Below are positions 35,040 to 45,397 of a stretch of 64,000 nt of DNA, piece after piece (within the stretch, counting starts at the first letter, position 1; the number at the start of each line of letters is the position of its first letter). The DNA comes from Ophioderma brevispina (Eukaryota; Echinodermata; Ophiuroidea; Amphilepidida; Ophiodermatidae), in contig JAMKCH010051315.1 in assembly GCA_023653785.1 (NCBI GenBank), forward strand, positions 25,012 through 89,011, given 5' to 3'. The notes below the pieces were generated by a model. The model did not search any database. It worked only from the letters and a program-made list of their open reading frames with translations, and was not told where the DNA came from. Made by a program: the position numbers and the translations under genes.

Positions 35040-36105
35040 CACGCGATATATTCAAAACACATTCAGAAAAGAGCAGGAATTAAAAGACCTATGACACTCA
35101 GAAACTCTCTGATACCAGATGGGCGTGCCGAGCGATGCTTTTGCATACCATAAAAGCAACCTGCCAGCTCTTATGACACCATGGAATCCATAGCTGAGTC
35201 TCGAGACAGACTGCAAAATTACAGCAAACCGCCAAGGTCTTTTGCTTAATTGTAACAAATTTGACTTTGTTACCGCATCACTGCGTCCTTCTAGATCTCT
35301 GACACAACCATCAAGACGGCATCGGACGCTCTTCAAGAAGGAAGGAATAAGTCTAGTGTAGCATTTAGACATTAGATAAGCTCGTCAAGCCATCAGGAAA
35401 ACATCGATCTGATGAATACTTTCAGAAACTGATGGAAGATGCTGAACATGTAGCCCGTCAATCTGAATTGGAAAGCAATTCCAAGAGAAACGTAAGAGGC
35501 GTAAGAACGTCTTCCAGGTGAGTATGCATCTGATGAGCCCCAAGGCCAAAAATTCGAAACCAAATTCCAAGCAAACTTATTTCTATCCAGCATCAATCGT
35601 GCTCAACTCAGTTACAAGAGCGCTTTGGAATATCGTGAAGTTCTTACTTACTTGGCGTTTGAAGATTGTTAACACCGCTCAATCTCTTCCAATTCAGATT
35701 TTGAATTCGATGCTAAGCTACCAGGCCCTCATTGGGACATACCGAAAAGAATGCCTTCGGTGTAAGCCGGAACATTGATGAACTTTCAACTCCCAAAGAA
35801 TTTGAAACTTGGAGAGACCATGTGGCAACAATGAGGAGGCACTTTTCCCAATGGGCGCTAGGCCAGCATGAAAGATCTGGTTTCAAGGATTTGCACACAA
35901 GAACCGCAGTTGTGCCAACATTACCAAATATCTCAGTGTGTATCATTGTTCCTTACCTCCCAGTACCACAGCTTCTGCAGAGAGATCGTTTTCAAACTAA
36001 ATACATAATCGTACCGAGATCTACAATGGCTGAACATAGACCCACTGGTCTGCGTCCCTACTTTCCATTGACGACATTTATTTGTATGAAATGCATTTGA
36101 GGAAA
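35040..36105 (+). pseudogene. hAT-superfamily transposase, C-terminal half, decayed
   Basis: The C-terminal dimerisation region is diagnostic: TASAERSFS (35968-35994) is followed, after a frame change, by RSTMAEHRPTGL (36015-36050). Upstream, CNKFDFVTA (about 35250) and GKAFGVSRNIDEL-type sequence (35745-35785) fit the RNase H-like portion of the DUF4371/hAT type. Stops and frameshifts are frequent, and the N-terminal zinc finger was not located. The terminal repeats at 31607 and 37408 and the 8-bp duplication support the assignment independently. Confidence 0.75.
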
Positions 36106-37408
36106 ACAATAGACATTGTTGCCAACCTAACAGAGGGACTCGTAGACTTCTTTTTAAAAGAAATCATTGCCTAATTGCCCACTGACAATTGGGTGAGCCT
36201 AATTTCTATTCGACAGTGATAATTGAGATCTGTATTGGGCTTTGAAGTAAAAAGTAGAACGTTTTCAGTAGGTATTTTAAGTAAAAAACATGTACACGGT
36301 GGGGCAGATGTTCAAACCGAATCTTTTTTGGTATGTGTGTAATAGTTAGGTTGACATATATTGCCAATGCATTACAACCCTCGTTTACCTGCGCCATTTT
36401 TTTGTAACAAAACAACTTCCGAAGGGGGGGGGTGTTTACCACCCACCTGTGTAGTTTCGTTACTGCACACCCCATTTCCTGTACAATTTGGACCAAAGGA
36501 TAGCTTATATTTTCTTCTCTTCTTTCCATTGGTACCAAAATAAGTTACCAACTCCCCCAGTATGACGTCACCATGACGTCATGTTGAGGAAAGTAAGAAA
36601 ATAACCTGAATATAGGGTGGGAATGTGATATTCCATTTATAGCGACTCCAGAACACCTTATTCTAGCTCTAAAATGCTGTTCATTAATATAAAACTAGAA
36701 ACTAGTCATTTCCCATCAATAGAGCAAAAACTCATGAAAATTGTCCAAGTTTTTCCTAACCTTTTGGCGAAAAATTGAATTTTTTTCACTGTGTGTGTCT
36801 AGTGGAAATGGCCATTTTGCTGCCAGGCGAACTTTATGACGTCGTTGTACGTAATGCTAGGCTGTTGGTACTCATTTGGTATCAGGAAGAGGAGTACATA
36901 GCTATCTATTGGTACCAAACGCTGTCTGTATTTTTATCCTGTGCTTGTTAAGACCTGTTGGTACTTCTCTTCCAAAGGGGGGGGGGTGGTTACCACCACC
37001 CCCCATCTCCCATCACTTTGGGATCACCGGTATCTTACTATACCCCCAGAGAGGAATTTTCCTTTTTGGATGAAAAATGAGCGGAACATTCAATTGACAT
37101 TACTATAAATAATTTGGCACCAAAAGTTGGTTTTTAGGCAAGCCGGGAAAAAAAACACTGAAGGGGGGGGTGGTAACCCCCCCCCCTTCGGAGAACGAGG
37201 GGTTCAAATTTAAATACATTATCGCCATCATTGTTAGTACTACAAAGAAAGTCTTTGAGAGACGAGACCATTCAAACTCCAATACCAAGGGTCCCCCCCC
37301 GGCGTCTGTTCTTTCACTAATTTGTTTAAACAAATTCGTCGGTTCAGGACAATAGGTGGCCCCCCCCCACAAACCCAATATGAAAATTCCTCCTAGCTAC
37401 GGCCACTG

Positions 37409-37663
37409 GAAAGAGATTATGCAAGTCAGAAAGAAACACGCACTACTATGACAAAGGTTCCTCGTCAGTGATACCACACTTTTGCCCCGGTGAATAAGTC
37501 CTGGTATTATCCCCTCCATCACGCCCCCCGTAGATTTGTTGGACGTATTCCCAAATTCAAAAGTTCTGGGACAGGTTCCCTTGATAGTGAATCAAAACGC
37601 ATGACCATCGTGAGTCATAAGATCGCAGAATACCATAAGAGCTCCAAAAAGGCTATAAATAGC
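37409..37663 (+). pseudogene. Integrase copy A2, 3' part
   Basis: The sequence resumes after the hAT-like element with the same KHYYDKG coding region seen in A1 at about 26474. It continues to the end of the integrase frame just before segment B copy 2 (CCCACGTTGACAAATTAAAA). This confirms that A2 was one continuous copy before the insertion. Confidence 0.7.
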
Positions 37664-40240
37664 CCACGTTGACAAATTAAAACCCTACTTGGAACAGGAA
37701 AATCCTGAAGAGACCCTTGATAATACTAGTGAACTTCCCCAATACACTGAATAGCAATGTCCTCTGTGCCATACTTCTCCGGCGCTTCTTGGACCGTAGG
37801 GGGTAAAGTCAAGCGCCCTCAATGGTTTTGGATATCCCCTAATTAAAAGTCATTCACTTCCTAAGTATTTGGCCTTTACAATTCAATTTTATATGAAACG
37901 ACCCTTATGGAAGGCGTAGTTTTTCTGACAATTTGGCAAATGCATGTTTTTTTTTTTATAAGGGGAAATTATCATAAAGATAAGCATGACATTTCATTTA
38001 GGTACTGGTTGGTTGATTCCACTCCTCTTGTGAAGCCTAGAAAGCTAAAACATTTTTCATAAATATGCATTTTTATATTTTGATAAGGAACAATGTTTTG
38101 AAGAAAAGATGCACTGGGCCTAAACCAAGTAATCTGAGTCCAATTCAGAGCCATTGTTATGTCATGAACTATGGTTCAAGTTGATTCAGCAACAAAGTAA
38201 TTTTTTTTTATACTTCTGTGTGGTAATAAGCACATAGAATACATGCATACCGAATGTCATTTATTCAATTCCAAATTGGTCGTTAATGTGGGACTCTCTT
38301 GAACATCTTCATTTTGTAGAGAGAGCAGACACCTACATTTTTCCCTCCCCCTTTCACTTCCCCCATCTTGTTTTGTCCCACAGAATGTCTTGCCTGATAG
38401 ACTGCCCATTCCCACTTGGGAGTGCCCTCATGAGGTGTGCAAAGTTCGCAACCATGAGCCGCCGAAACCTAAACCAGCACCTTAGACTTCAGCACCCGGT
38501 TAGCTACTACTGTGCCCACTGTAGCGAGGGACCCCTATACATCCCGCCACGCGAACCATGACCATGAACGAGTATGCTGGTTAAACCCCTCTGTGGCTGG
38601 AATTCCGACGACCACCACCCCTCTTGTGGACTTCCCGAGAAACCTCCCCTCCTCCTCCTTGCCCCCTCCTTCCAGATGACTGGACACCCATCCTACAAAA
38701 CAAACCACCCTCTCATACCGCCAGAGAAACCGATAGTGCCCCTCCCCTCCTCCTTCCCTTCCATTCCCCCCCTAATGAGCTTTTTCCAGAGATACGCAAA
38801 CGCCAGAGGAGACCGTTCCCACCCCAGCCAATTTTCCTTTCCTCCTCCCCCGCCCTGTTATCCTTATCCATTCACAATCCAACATAAACCTGCCAAGCGG
38901 AGTCGTCGGACAAACCATGGCCGAGTTAAGGCAGGCTGCCTGTTCCCTACCAACAGAGCAAAAGTGCATCAAGAGGCCAAATGGAACCAAGGATTGGGGG
39001 ATGTACATAAAAGTGGCCTATTTTTGCAGACGGCACTATATATGAAGTGACAGTGGAGCGGCCGACTGGAGAGCTCTTTGGAGAAAGGAAGGAGAAACTG
39101 GATTGATTTATCTTTTATTAGTAATGTATACAATGTGTTTACAAAAGTGTCTCTGGTATGGTGAGAAGGCTAAGTTTAATTTGGCTTAGGATGGGAGAAA
39201 GGACGTCCCCCTACACTCTTTGAAGTGCGTCCTCTCTGTTTTTTGGCTTCACAAGCAATTGTACTATATGTATTATAGTTGAATTAAAAATTAAGGAAGT
39301 TGTTAAGTTTTTAGGAGACCTTTTTTTATAAATTTGCAGGTTGGTCTGACCAGAGAACTTACTGAGTCTTTTTGTAGAAATTTTGGAGTAGTGATAGGGA
39401 TGGCCAATACAATCTATTATAAATTTAATCAATAAATAATATTTAAATAAAAAGGCAAATAGATGATTAAAAATACATTCGACTATTAGGCAAAAGATAA
39501 AAATATAAAATTAATGTGTTTATTAATTTTTGGATTAATTAAACAGTTATGGTTACCTAGTATGTATTGGCATTCTTTCGGATTTTATTAAAATTAGATT
39601 ATCATAGGTTAAGTGCATTAAACAACTAAAACCAAACAAAAATAAATTAAATTGATTATATATTGTTGTGCTGGTTACGGGTAAACTTTCAAAATTTTGA
39701 AAGGTGAGTCTTTTTGAGTTTTGGAGTCCGAGTGATAGGGATGGTCCCATAATATCTAATAAATTATAAATAAATAAATAGTTAAATAAAAAGGCAAATA
39801 GATATTAAAATACATTGAATAAATAGGCAAAAGAATAAAAAATATAAATTAATGTGTTATTAATTTTGGATTATTACAGTTATTGTTAACTTATTATGTA
39901 TGGCATTCTTTCGGATTTTATTTTAAAATTAGATTTCATAAAGGTATTGCTTTAAACAACTAAAACCAAACAAAATAAAATTAAATTATTATACTATTGT
40001 GCTGTTAAGGGTACACCTTTTCAAACTTTTGAAAGGGGATTATTTTTGAGACTATTTTTTGACGCAAATGTGACCTGTCCCTAGCAAAGCTAGCAAAGTT
40101 GAAGTATAAATCTTGGTGTAAACTGTAAAAATTATTTTTTGTAGACAAAAAACATATTTATCAGTTTTACTACACCAATTTGCTTAATAATCATTGCACA
40201 CCATTTTAGGCATTTCTTTCTTTGAGAAGCAATCGTAGCT
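37664..40240 (+). mobile_element. Retroelement-linked segment B, copy 2
   Basis: Colinear with 28100-30330. It differs by an internal direct duplication of about 330 bp (39391-39714 against 39715-40030, both starting near TTTTGGAGT...GTGATAGGGATGG) that copy 1 lacks. Most other differences are one- or two-base indels in homopolymers. Confidence 0.65.
38380..39060 (+). pseudogene. Zinc-finger/Pro-rich retroelement ORF remnant, copy 2
   Basis: The better-preserved copy. An open stretch from 38380 carries CPFP, a second Cys, then RRNLNQHLRLQHP and CAHC, compatible with two C2H2-type fingers, the second incomplete. A Pro/Ser-rich linker follows, then GRVKAGCLFPTN-type basic sequence in shifted frames. 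The family cannot be settled from this fragment. Confidence 0.5.
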
Positions 40241-40954
40241 GTTCAGTAGTTTGTATCTCGCGGTTGCTACGTGCTGTGGTCACAATTCATGTCAACGTAC
40301 CGCGACAAGCTTAGACTTAGGTGCACACCTTGCCATAGTTTACAATAGAATTCTCAATATTTTTCTGCCTCTATATAATCGCAGTTAGATGAACCTCAAG
40401 AATTAGCTTTTCTTAAAGTTAGATAATAATTCCTGGTGGTTTTCATGAAATTACAAAGAGAACGGAGAGACTCGTAGTGATTCCTTACGTGCTCGGTACG
40501 ATTTGTTTACGTGTGTAATATCTAAAACAAATGGGAGGGTTACTCATTTTTAGAAAACATGGAGGGAATCCATGTATGATGTTATGTCCCCTGGTAGGTG
40601 TCCATATATGGAGGTTTGGGATGACCTGGTTTTTTAGATGGTGTACTTGCCAAGCTTCTAGCCGTGATCACGGAACATAAAACCGCTATACGATGTTACC
40701 TGATGTGTGCAAAAGCAAAACCTACTAAAAAAAAAAACGCGTGCTCCGCTGTGGTACTCAAAATGTTTACACGCGCTGGAGAGAACTCTCTGGACATTTT
40801 GGGTCCCGTTGCCTGGAACCAGTGAAAATAGGCAACAGGTGCACACGCCTTAATGAACCTCATGCTTGGATGGAACTCCATAGGCCGATTGACATGCTCC
40901 TATGGTTCAGTCCAGGATGAGAAGACAGAAGTCATGGATAGTTTGTGGGCAAGC
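40241..40954 (+). pseudogene. Integrase fragment, copy A3, core deleted
   Basis: The shared 5' segment is present (TTGTATCTCGCGGTTGCTACG at its start). The coding part then jumps from the GPVAWNQ/ENRQQ-type sequence near 40840 directly to NEPHAWMEL/ADMLLWF-type sequence near 40855, skipping about 390 bp present in A2. That skipped part contains the second Asp and the Glu of the catalytic triad, so this copy cannot encode an active integrase. Confidence 0.7.
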
Positions 40955-43015
40955 CTAGATTAGGCACAAAAAAAAGCCTATTAAGATGAGCCCCTTGATC
41001 CAAAATAATACCTCAATAAAAACATGATTTTTGACACAGATGACGCAAAGCCTGGTAAGTAGAAAGATCCTAATCAACTAAAGTCTTATTAACGACATAT
41101 TAGCACATTTTTTTGAGGCTCCCCTAATTTTTCAAAAATTTTGGAGATTTTTACACGGTTGCATTGGTAACTGGCTTAAACTATACCTGGAATGTTTACT
41201 GAAAATGTCTGTGTGTCACAACAAGGAATTTTGTACTAGAATAATTATTATCGGGATCCCCGCATAATAATTCAACGGCTGCTGGAAACGGCCTCCAATA
41301 TGTGAAAATAGCCGGGTAAATAGCGCCCATTTACACTTGTTTACGCTCTCCATTATTTGTTTAATAGGTTCGGCATGTCAATAGAGGTTATTTTCTCGAG
41401 GTGGCAACTATTCCATCATGGACGGCATAAACGTAACATTTCAGCTCTGCCGTTAGTCCAATCTGGGCTCCCAATTCTATTACAAAATCGCTTATTGTGT
41501 GATAAATACGCATTTTTTAGCATTTTCGTTCGCAAGTGTAGATTCCTAGACAATTACCAACGTTACTGTGCAAAAATATCAAATTTGAAATGGGGGCGCT
41601 CTCAAAAATGTTGCCAATATTGCTTTAGAAAAATTTTTCATGTCTTTTCACATTACAGAATATGAAGGGTATATGGTAATTATGTGCAATCCCGACACTT
41701 TCGGAATATATGTAGGCAAATGAGAGATCCCATATAGCCGCAATTGTTTTGCCATTTTGAAGAAATTTTTGAAATGCGTTCTCCTTGATCAAAGTGTCAA
41801 CACTTCACTAAAACTTGGTTTTATGATAATACACAATTTGCCTTTGAACCTGACGATTGTATTTTTTCTAATTTATGAAAAGGTTTTGATTTAATATTCA
41901 AAAATATGAAAATTACATGAATTTCATTCATTCACAGCTCAATAATATGTTTAAATGCTAATACCTCCAAATTGGGGTAGACTTTTAAAAATAAAAAAAA
42001 AATCATAGAAGCATAACATCTAATGAACAACTCTGGCAAATGTCATTTTTATTTGAAGAAACAAAACTAGGGGAGATATTGTCATCAAAAATGACACTTG
42101 GTGCAAAAATAGAAACTTAGAAATAGCAAAAATAGGTTTTTCTGATACTTACGGGTCAATTAACATCACCAGTGGTCTTGCAGCCATTACATTACTTTCC
42201 TTAACCCCTACGTAAAATAGGTTGTTATTTGCCTGATTCCCTGCTTTCTGTTATAGAACAAAGTGTTTCCATTTTTTTTATTTGCTGTAAGTTTTTTGGG
42301 AAAATATCCTACTAAGGTCTAAAGGCGTTGCTAAGGAAACAACTTATTAAAATATGGTACTTAAAGCATTTTGTATTTTTCATGGTTTGAAATTGCTAAA
42401 AACTGACCAACAAGCAAATTGATTTCTGTATAGGAGAAAACATTTTGATTAGGATCTTTCTACTTTTACAGAGAGCCATTGAGCCGAGACTAATATACCT
42501 CATAACACATTTTGACACAGATGAGGCAAAGCCTATTAAGAGAGCCATTGAGTCGAAGAAATACCTCAAAAACATGAATTTTGAACTCAGATGAGCAAGG
42601 CTATTAGACAGCAATTGAGCTGATACGCAATATACCTCAATAAACATGAATTTTTTGACACGATGCGGCAAAGCCTGTTAAGGGAAAACCAGTGAGCGAT
42701 ACCAATACCCATAAAATATGAATTTTGACTCAGATGAGGCAAAGCCTATTAAGGAGCCATTGAGCTGATACCAATATACCTCATAAACAGAATGTTGGAC
42801 ACAGATGCGTCAAAGCTTGACCTACAAACACAATTGAGCTGAGACCATATACGCATAAAATATGAATTTTTTACTCAGATGAGGGCAAGGCCTATTAAGA
42901 GAGCCATTAAGCTGAGACCAATATACCGCAACAAACAGATGAATTTTTGACACAAGATGAGTAAGGCTGTGAAGAGACCATTGAACTGAAACCAATATAC
43001 CTCAATAAACATGAA
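40955..43015 (+). repeat. 73-75-bp satellite, block III (interrupted)
   Basis: Degraded units at 40960-41054 and 42472-43015, same orientation as block I. They are split by the 1.4-kb insertion at 41055-42471 and show more indels than block I or V. Confidence 0.8.
41055..42471 (+). mobile_element. 1.4-kb TIR element with splice-site-like ends
   Basis: Perfect 21-bp terminal inverted repeats lie at 41057-41077 (AAGTAGAAAGATCCTAATCA..) and 42445-42465. It sits in a satellite unit at the same TTAAG position as the insert in block I. The left boundary reads CCTG-GTAAGT and the right TTTCTACTTTTACAG-AGAGCC, so the insert as a whole begins with a consensus donor and ends with a pyrimidine-rich acceptor. 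The largest reading frame is about 100 codons with no motif. GTAAG and TTACAG may also be mutated TTA(A) target duplications. Confidence 0.7.
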
Positions 43016-43334
43016 ATCTTTAAAAACCGCCATGGCGGTATGGAAGGATTGCTTTTTCTCCCTAGGGTTATGTGCAGCTCCTGGGGCGTTGAATAATATG
43101 GGTGTACATCGTGTATGTATAGTCTATACTTTACGCAAGAAGGTGAGACCAAATTCCCATAAGCCATTCTGCCTGATGGGAAGGCACTTGAAGCTAATTG
43201 GACTGTTGGACACCACACTCAACACAACTCCACCTCGGCAGTTAGGAGGGCGTCGCCTAGAGCTTATCAAAGACATAGGTCTAAACACTTCAGTCTATAG
43301 ACTAAACTTATATTGAGTTTGGCTACTCTAACTA
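43016..43334 (+). other. Unassigned sequence with a 100-codon open segment
   Basis: An open segment (43011-43316) starts in the last satellite unit and has no recognisable domain. It is bounded by satellite on one side and the 180-bp repeat on the other, so I do not call it a gene. Confidence 0.25.
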
Positions 43335-43785
43335 ATCTTGAAAAAAAAATTGACTTTTTTGGTAATGTTGACCCTTTTCCTGACATTTCCCCCACGCTCC
43401 TGTCAGACCCAGGGGAGGACCCTGGGGAATGGATTACCTGGTTTGTAGGGGGGCTTGTGCCCTCCTACCAATAATCTAATTTGGTACTCTAGCTCATCTG
43501 AAAAAAGTTATGGCAAAATGGTTTCCTTTTTGTGAAATGTGACCTTTTTTGACATGTTCCCCACCCCCTTGTCAGACTCCAGGGGGGACCAATGGGGGAA
43601 TGGATTCAAAATGGTAGTAGGGCTTTGTGCCTCCTACATATATCTAAGTTTGGGGGGTACTCTATCTCATCTCTGGAAAAAGTTTCTGGCAAAATGTTTA
43701 CCTTTTTTAGTGGCAGACCACACATCCCTTCCGTTCCGTGCCGTCCGTCGCGTTCCGTACGTCCGTCCTTCCCGTACTACTACGT

Positions 43786-43850
43786 ACGTACGTACGTACG
43801 TACATACATACATACATACATACATCATACATACATACATACTCCAGACA
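43786..43850. repeat. ACGT/ACAT microsatellite
   Basis: (TACG)n passes into (TACA)n. The same junction type (ACATACATACACC...ACGTACATCCAGACATTGC) precedes satellite block V at 45327, so microsatellite and satellite edge were duplicated together. Confidence 0.85.
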
Positions 43851-43889
43851 TTGCCATTTCATAGCCGGATTTTGCTAACTCATCCGTCC

Positions 43890-44035
43890 AATTTTGACTC
43901 AGATGAGGCAAAGCCTATTAAGAGAGCCTTAAATTGTAGACCAATTAATCAACAAACATGTACATATGAATGAAGATGAATTTTGAAGATTAGGTAGGCC
44001 TGTTAAAGGGCAATTTGAGCCTGAGACCATACCGT
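43890..44035 (+). repeat. 73-75-bp satellite, block IV (two units)
   Basis: Two degraded units, preceded by CCAGACATTGCCATTTCATAG..CCGGATTTTGC, a leader that also precedes block V. Confidence 0.75.
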
Positions 44036-44665
44036 CTCATTGGTTACTCTCGCTCTCTGAAAAAAAAAAGTATGGCAAAATGTTTACCTTTTGACATTTC
44101 CCCACCTCCCGTCAGACCCAGGGGAGGACCCCTGGGGGAATGGATTCCATGGTTAGTAGGGGCTTGTGCCTCCAAAATATATCTTGAAGTTTTGGGTACT
44201 CAGCTCATCTGGAAAAAATTATGATGGCAAAATGTTACCTTTTTGGTGAAATGTTGACCTTTTTTGACATTTCCTCCCACCCCATCATCTGGAAAAAGTT
44301 ATGGCAAAGGTTTTACTTTTGTGAAATGTTGACCTTTTTTGACATTTCCCCACCCCCGAGTCAGAACCCAAGGGGAGGCCCTGGGGAATGGATTACATGG
44401 TTAGTAGGGGCTTGTGCCCTCCGACAATATAGCTAAGCTTGGGTACTTCCGATCTCATCTGGAAAAAAAGTTATGGCAAAATGTTTACCTTTTGTGAATG
44501 TTGACATTTTTTTTGACATTTCCCCACCCCCCTGTCAGACTCAGGGGAGGACCCTGTGGGAATTGATTCCATGGTTAGTAAGGGGCTTGTGCCCTCTAAC
44601 AATTATCTAAGTTTGGGTCTCTTCTCCTCTGTAAAAAATTTACTGGGCAAAATGTTTTACTTTTT

Positions 44666-45397
44666 TATGTCCAACCACACACCAGGTACGTCCTTGTCAA
44701 TACATCTAGTTGAATTCGGATAAGTAGGACTACGCTTATTATAAAGTATGTTTAGATGAATAAACACAATATATTGTATGAACTGTAGCAAAACTATAAC
44801 TTTATTTGAAGTTTGAACTCCTTTGAACTTGAATGTTTATGAACTTTTCCCTCCCTGGTTCTCTATATTAACTTTGGCGGCAGCAATTCTTCCACCCGCG
44901 ATCCCATCTCCCTCGAGAAAGATTGGAAGAATCGTATGACCTCGCGTTTTGACATAATCCCATGCTTTTTTTTTGATTTTTTTTTTTACTAGCATGTCCG
45001 ACTCCAACTGAGATTAAGCTTACTGGCACATGTGTCCCTGTCATTCTGATCAGACTCTTTTTCTCTCCCTTTCTGGTGCATTTTTACTTCTTCTTCCTCG
45101 CCATGTTGTTTTCCACGTGACTATTGTCCCTTTGAATCAAGATTAACCGGAAGTTATTTTGCACACTGCATAAAATGGTCTGAAAATCCACAAACATTGC
45201 TCAAAGTTCACGGATAAACATTCTACAGAGGAGTTGACATGTTGTCTTGAAGTTTATTTGACACCCAGTTGTTTACTGCTTAACTGCCCGAGGGCAGCAT
45301 AACTGATTCTTATCCGAATCACCCTACATACATACATACACCTTACGTACATCCAGACATTGCATTTTCATAAGCCGGATTTTGCACGCAATCCCGT
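44666..45397. other. Unassigned insert between repeat blocks
   Basis: Bounded by an 11-bp inverted repeat ATTCGGATAAG (44714-44724) and CTTATCCGAAT (45309-45319), which could mark a short mobile element. A copy of the microsatellite and satellite leader follows (45320-45397). No gene seen. Confidence 0.35.

Larger units (their letters stand above)
31607..37408 (+). mobile_element. 5.8-kb hAT-like DNA transposon inserted in integrase copy A2
   Basis: The ends are imperfect inverted repeats: CAGTGGCGTAACTAG on the left, and CTAGCTACGGCCACTG on the right (reverse complement CAGTGGCCGTAGCTAG). They are flanked by near-identical 8-bp direct repeats AAAAGAGA (31599-31606) and GAAAGAGA (37409-37416), the duplication length of hAT elements. 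Copy A1 shows the matching empty site near 26408-26421. Inside are a CCCTTAAACCC minisatellite, a decayed transposase at 35.04-36.10 kb, and 3' noncoding sequence with three G-run motifs. Confidence 0.85.
43335..44665 (+). repeat. 180-bp tandem repeat
   Basis: About six units containing GGCAAAATGTTTACCTTTT, TTGACATTTCCCCACCCCC, GTCAGACCCAGGGGAGGACC, GGTTAGTAGGGGCTTGTGCC and CTCATCTGGAAAAAGTT. Full units begin near 43340, 43500, 44045, 44290 and 44460, with a partial one near 44222. The array is split at 43715-44040 by a microsatellite and two 73-bp satellite units. Confidence 0.85.

Noticed and set aside
43011..43316. 101-codon + frame after satellite block III
   Set aside because: It starts inside a satellite unit and shows no domain or homologue I can name.
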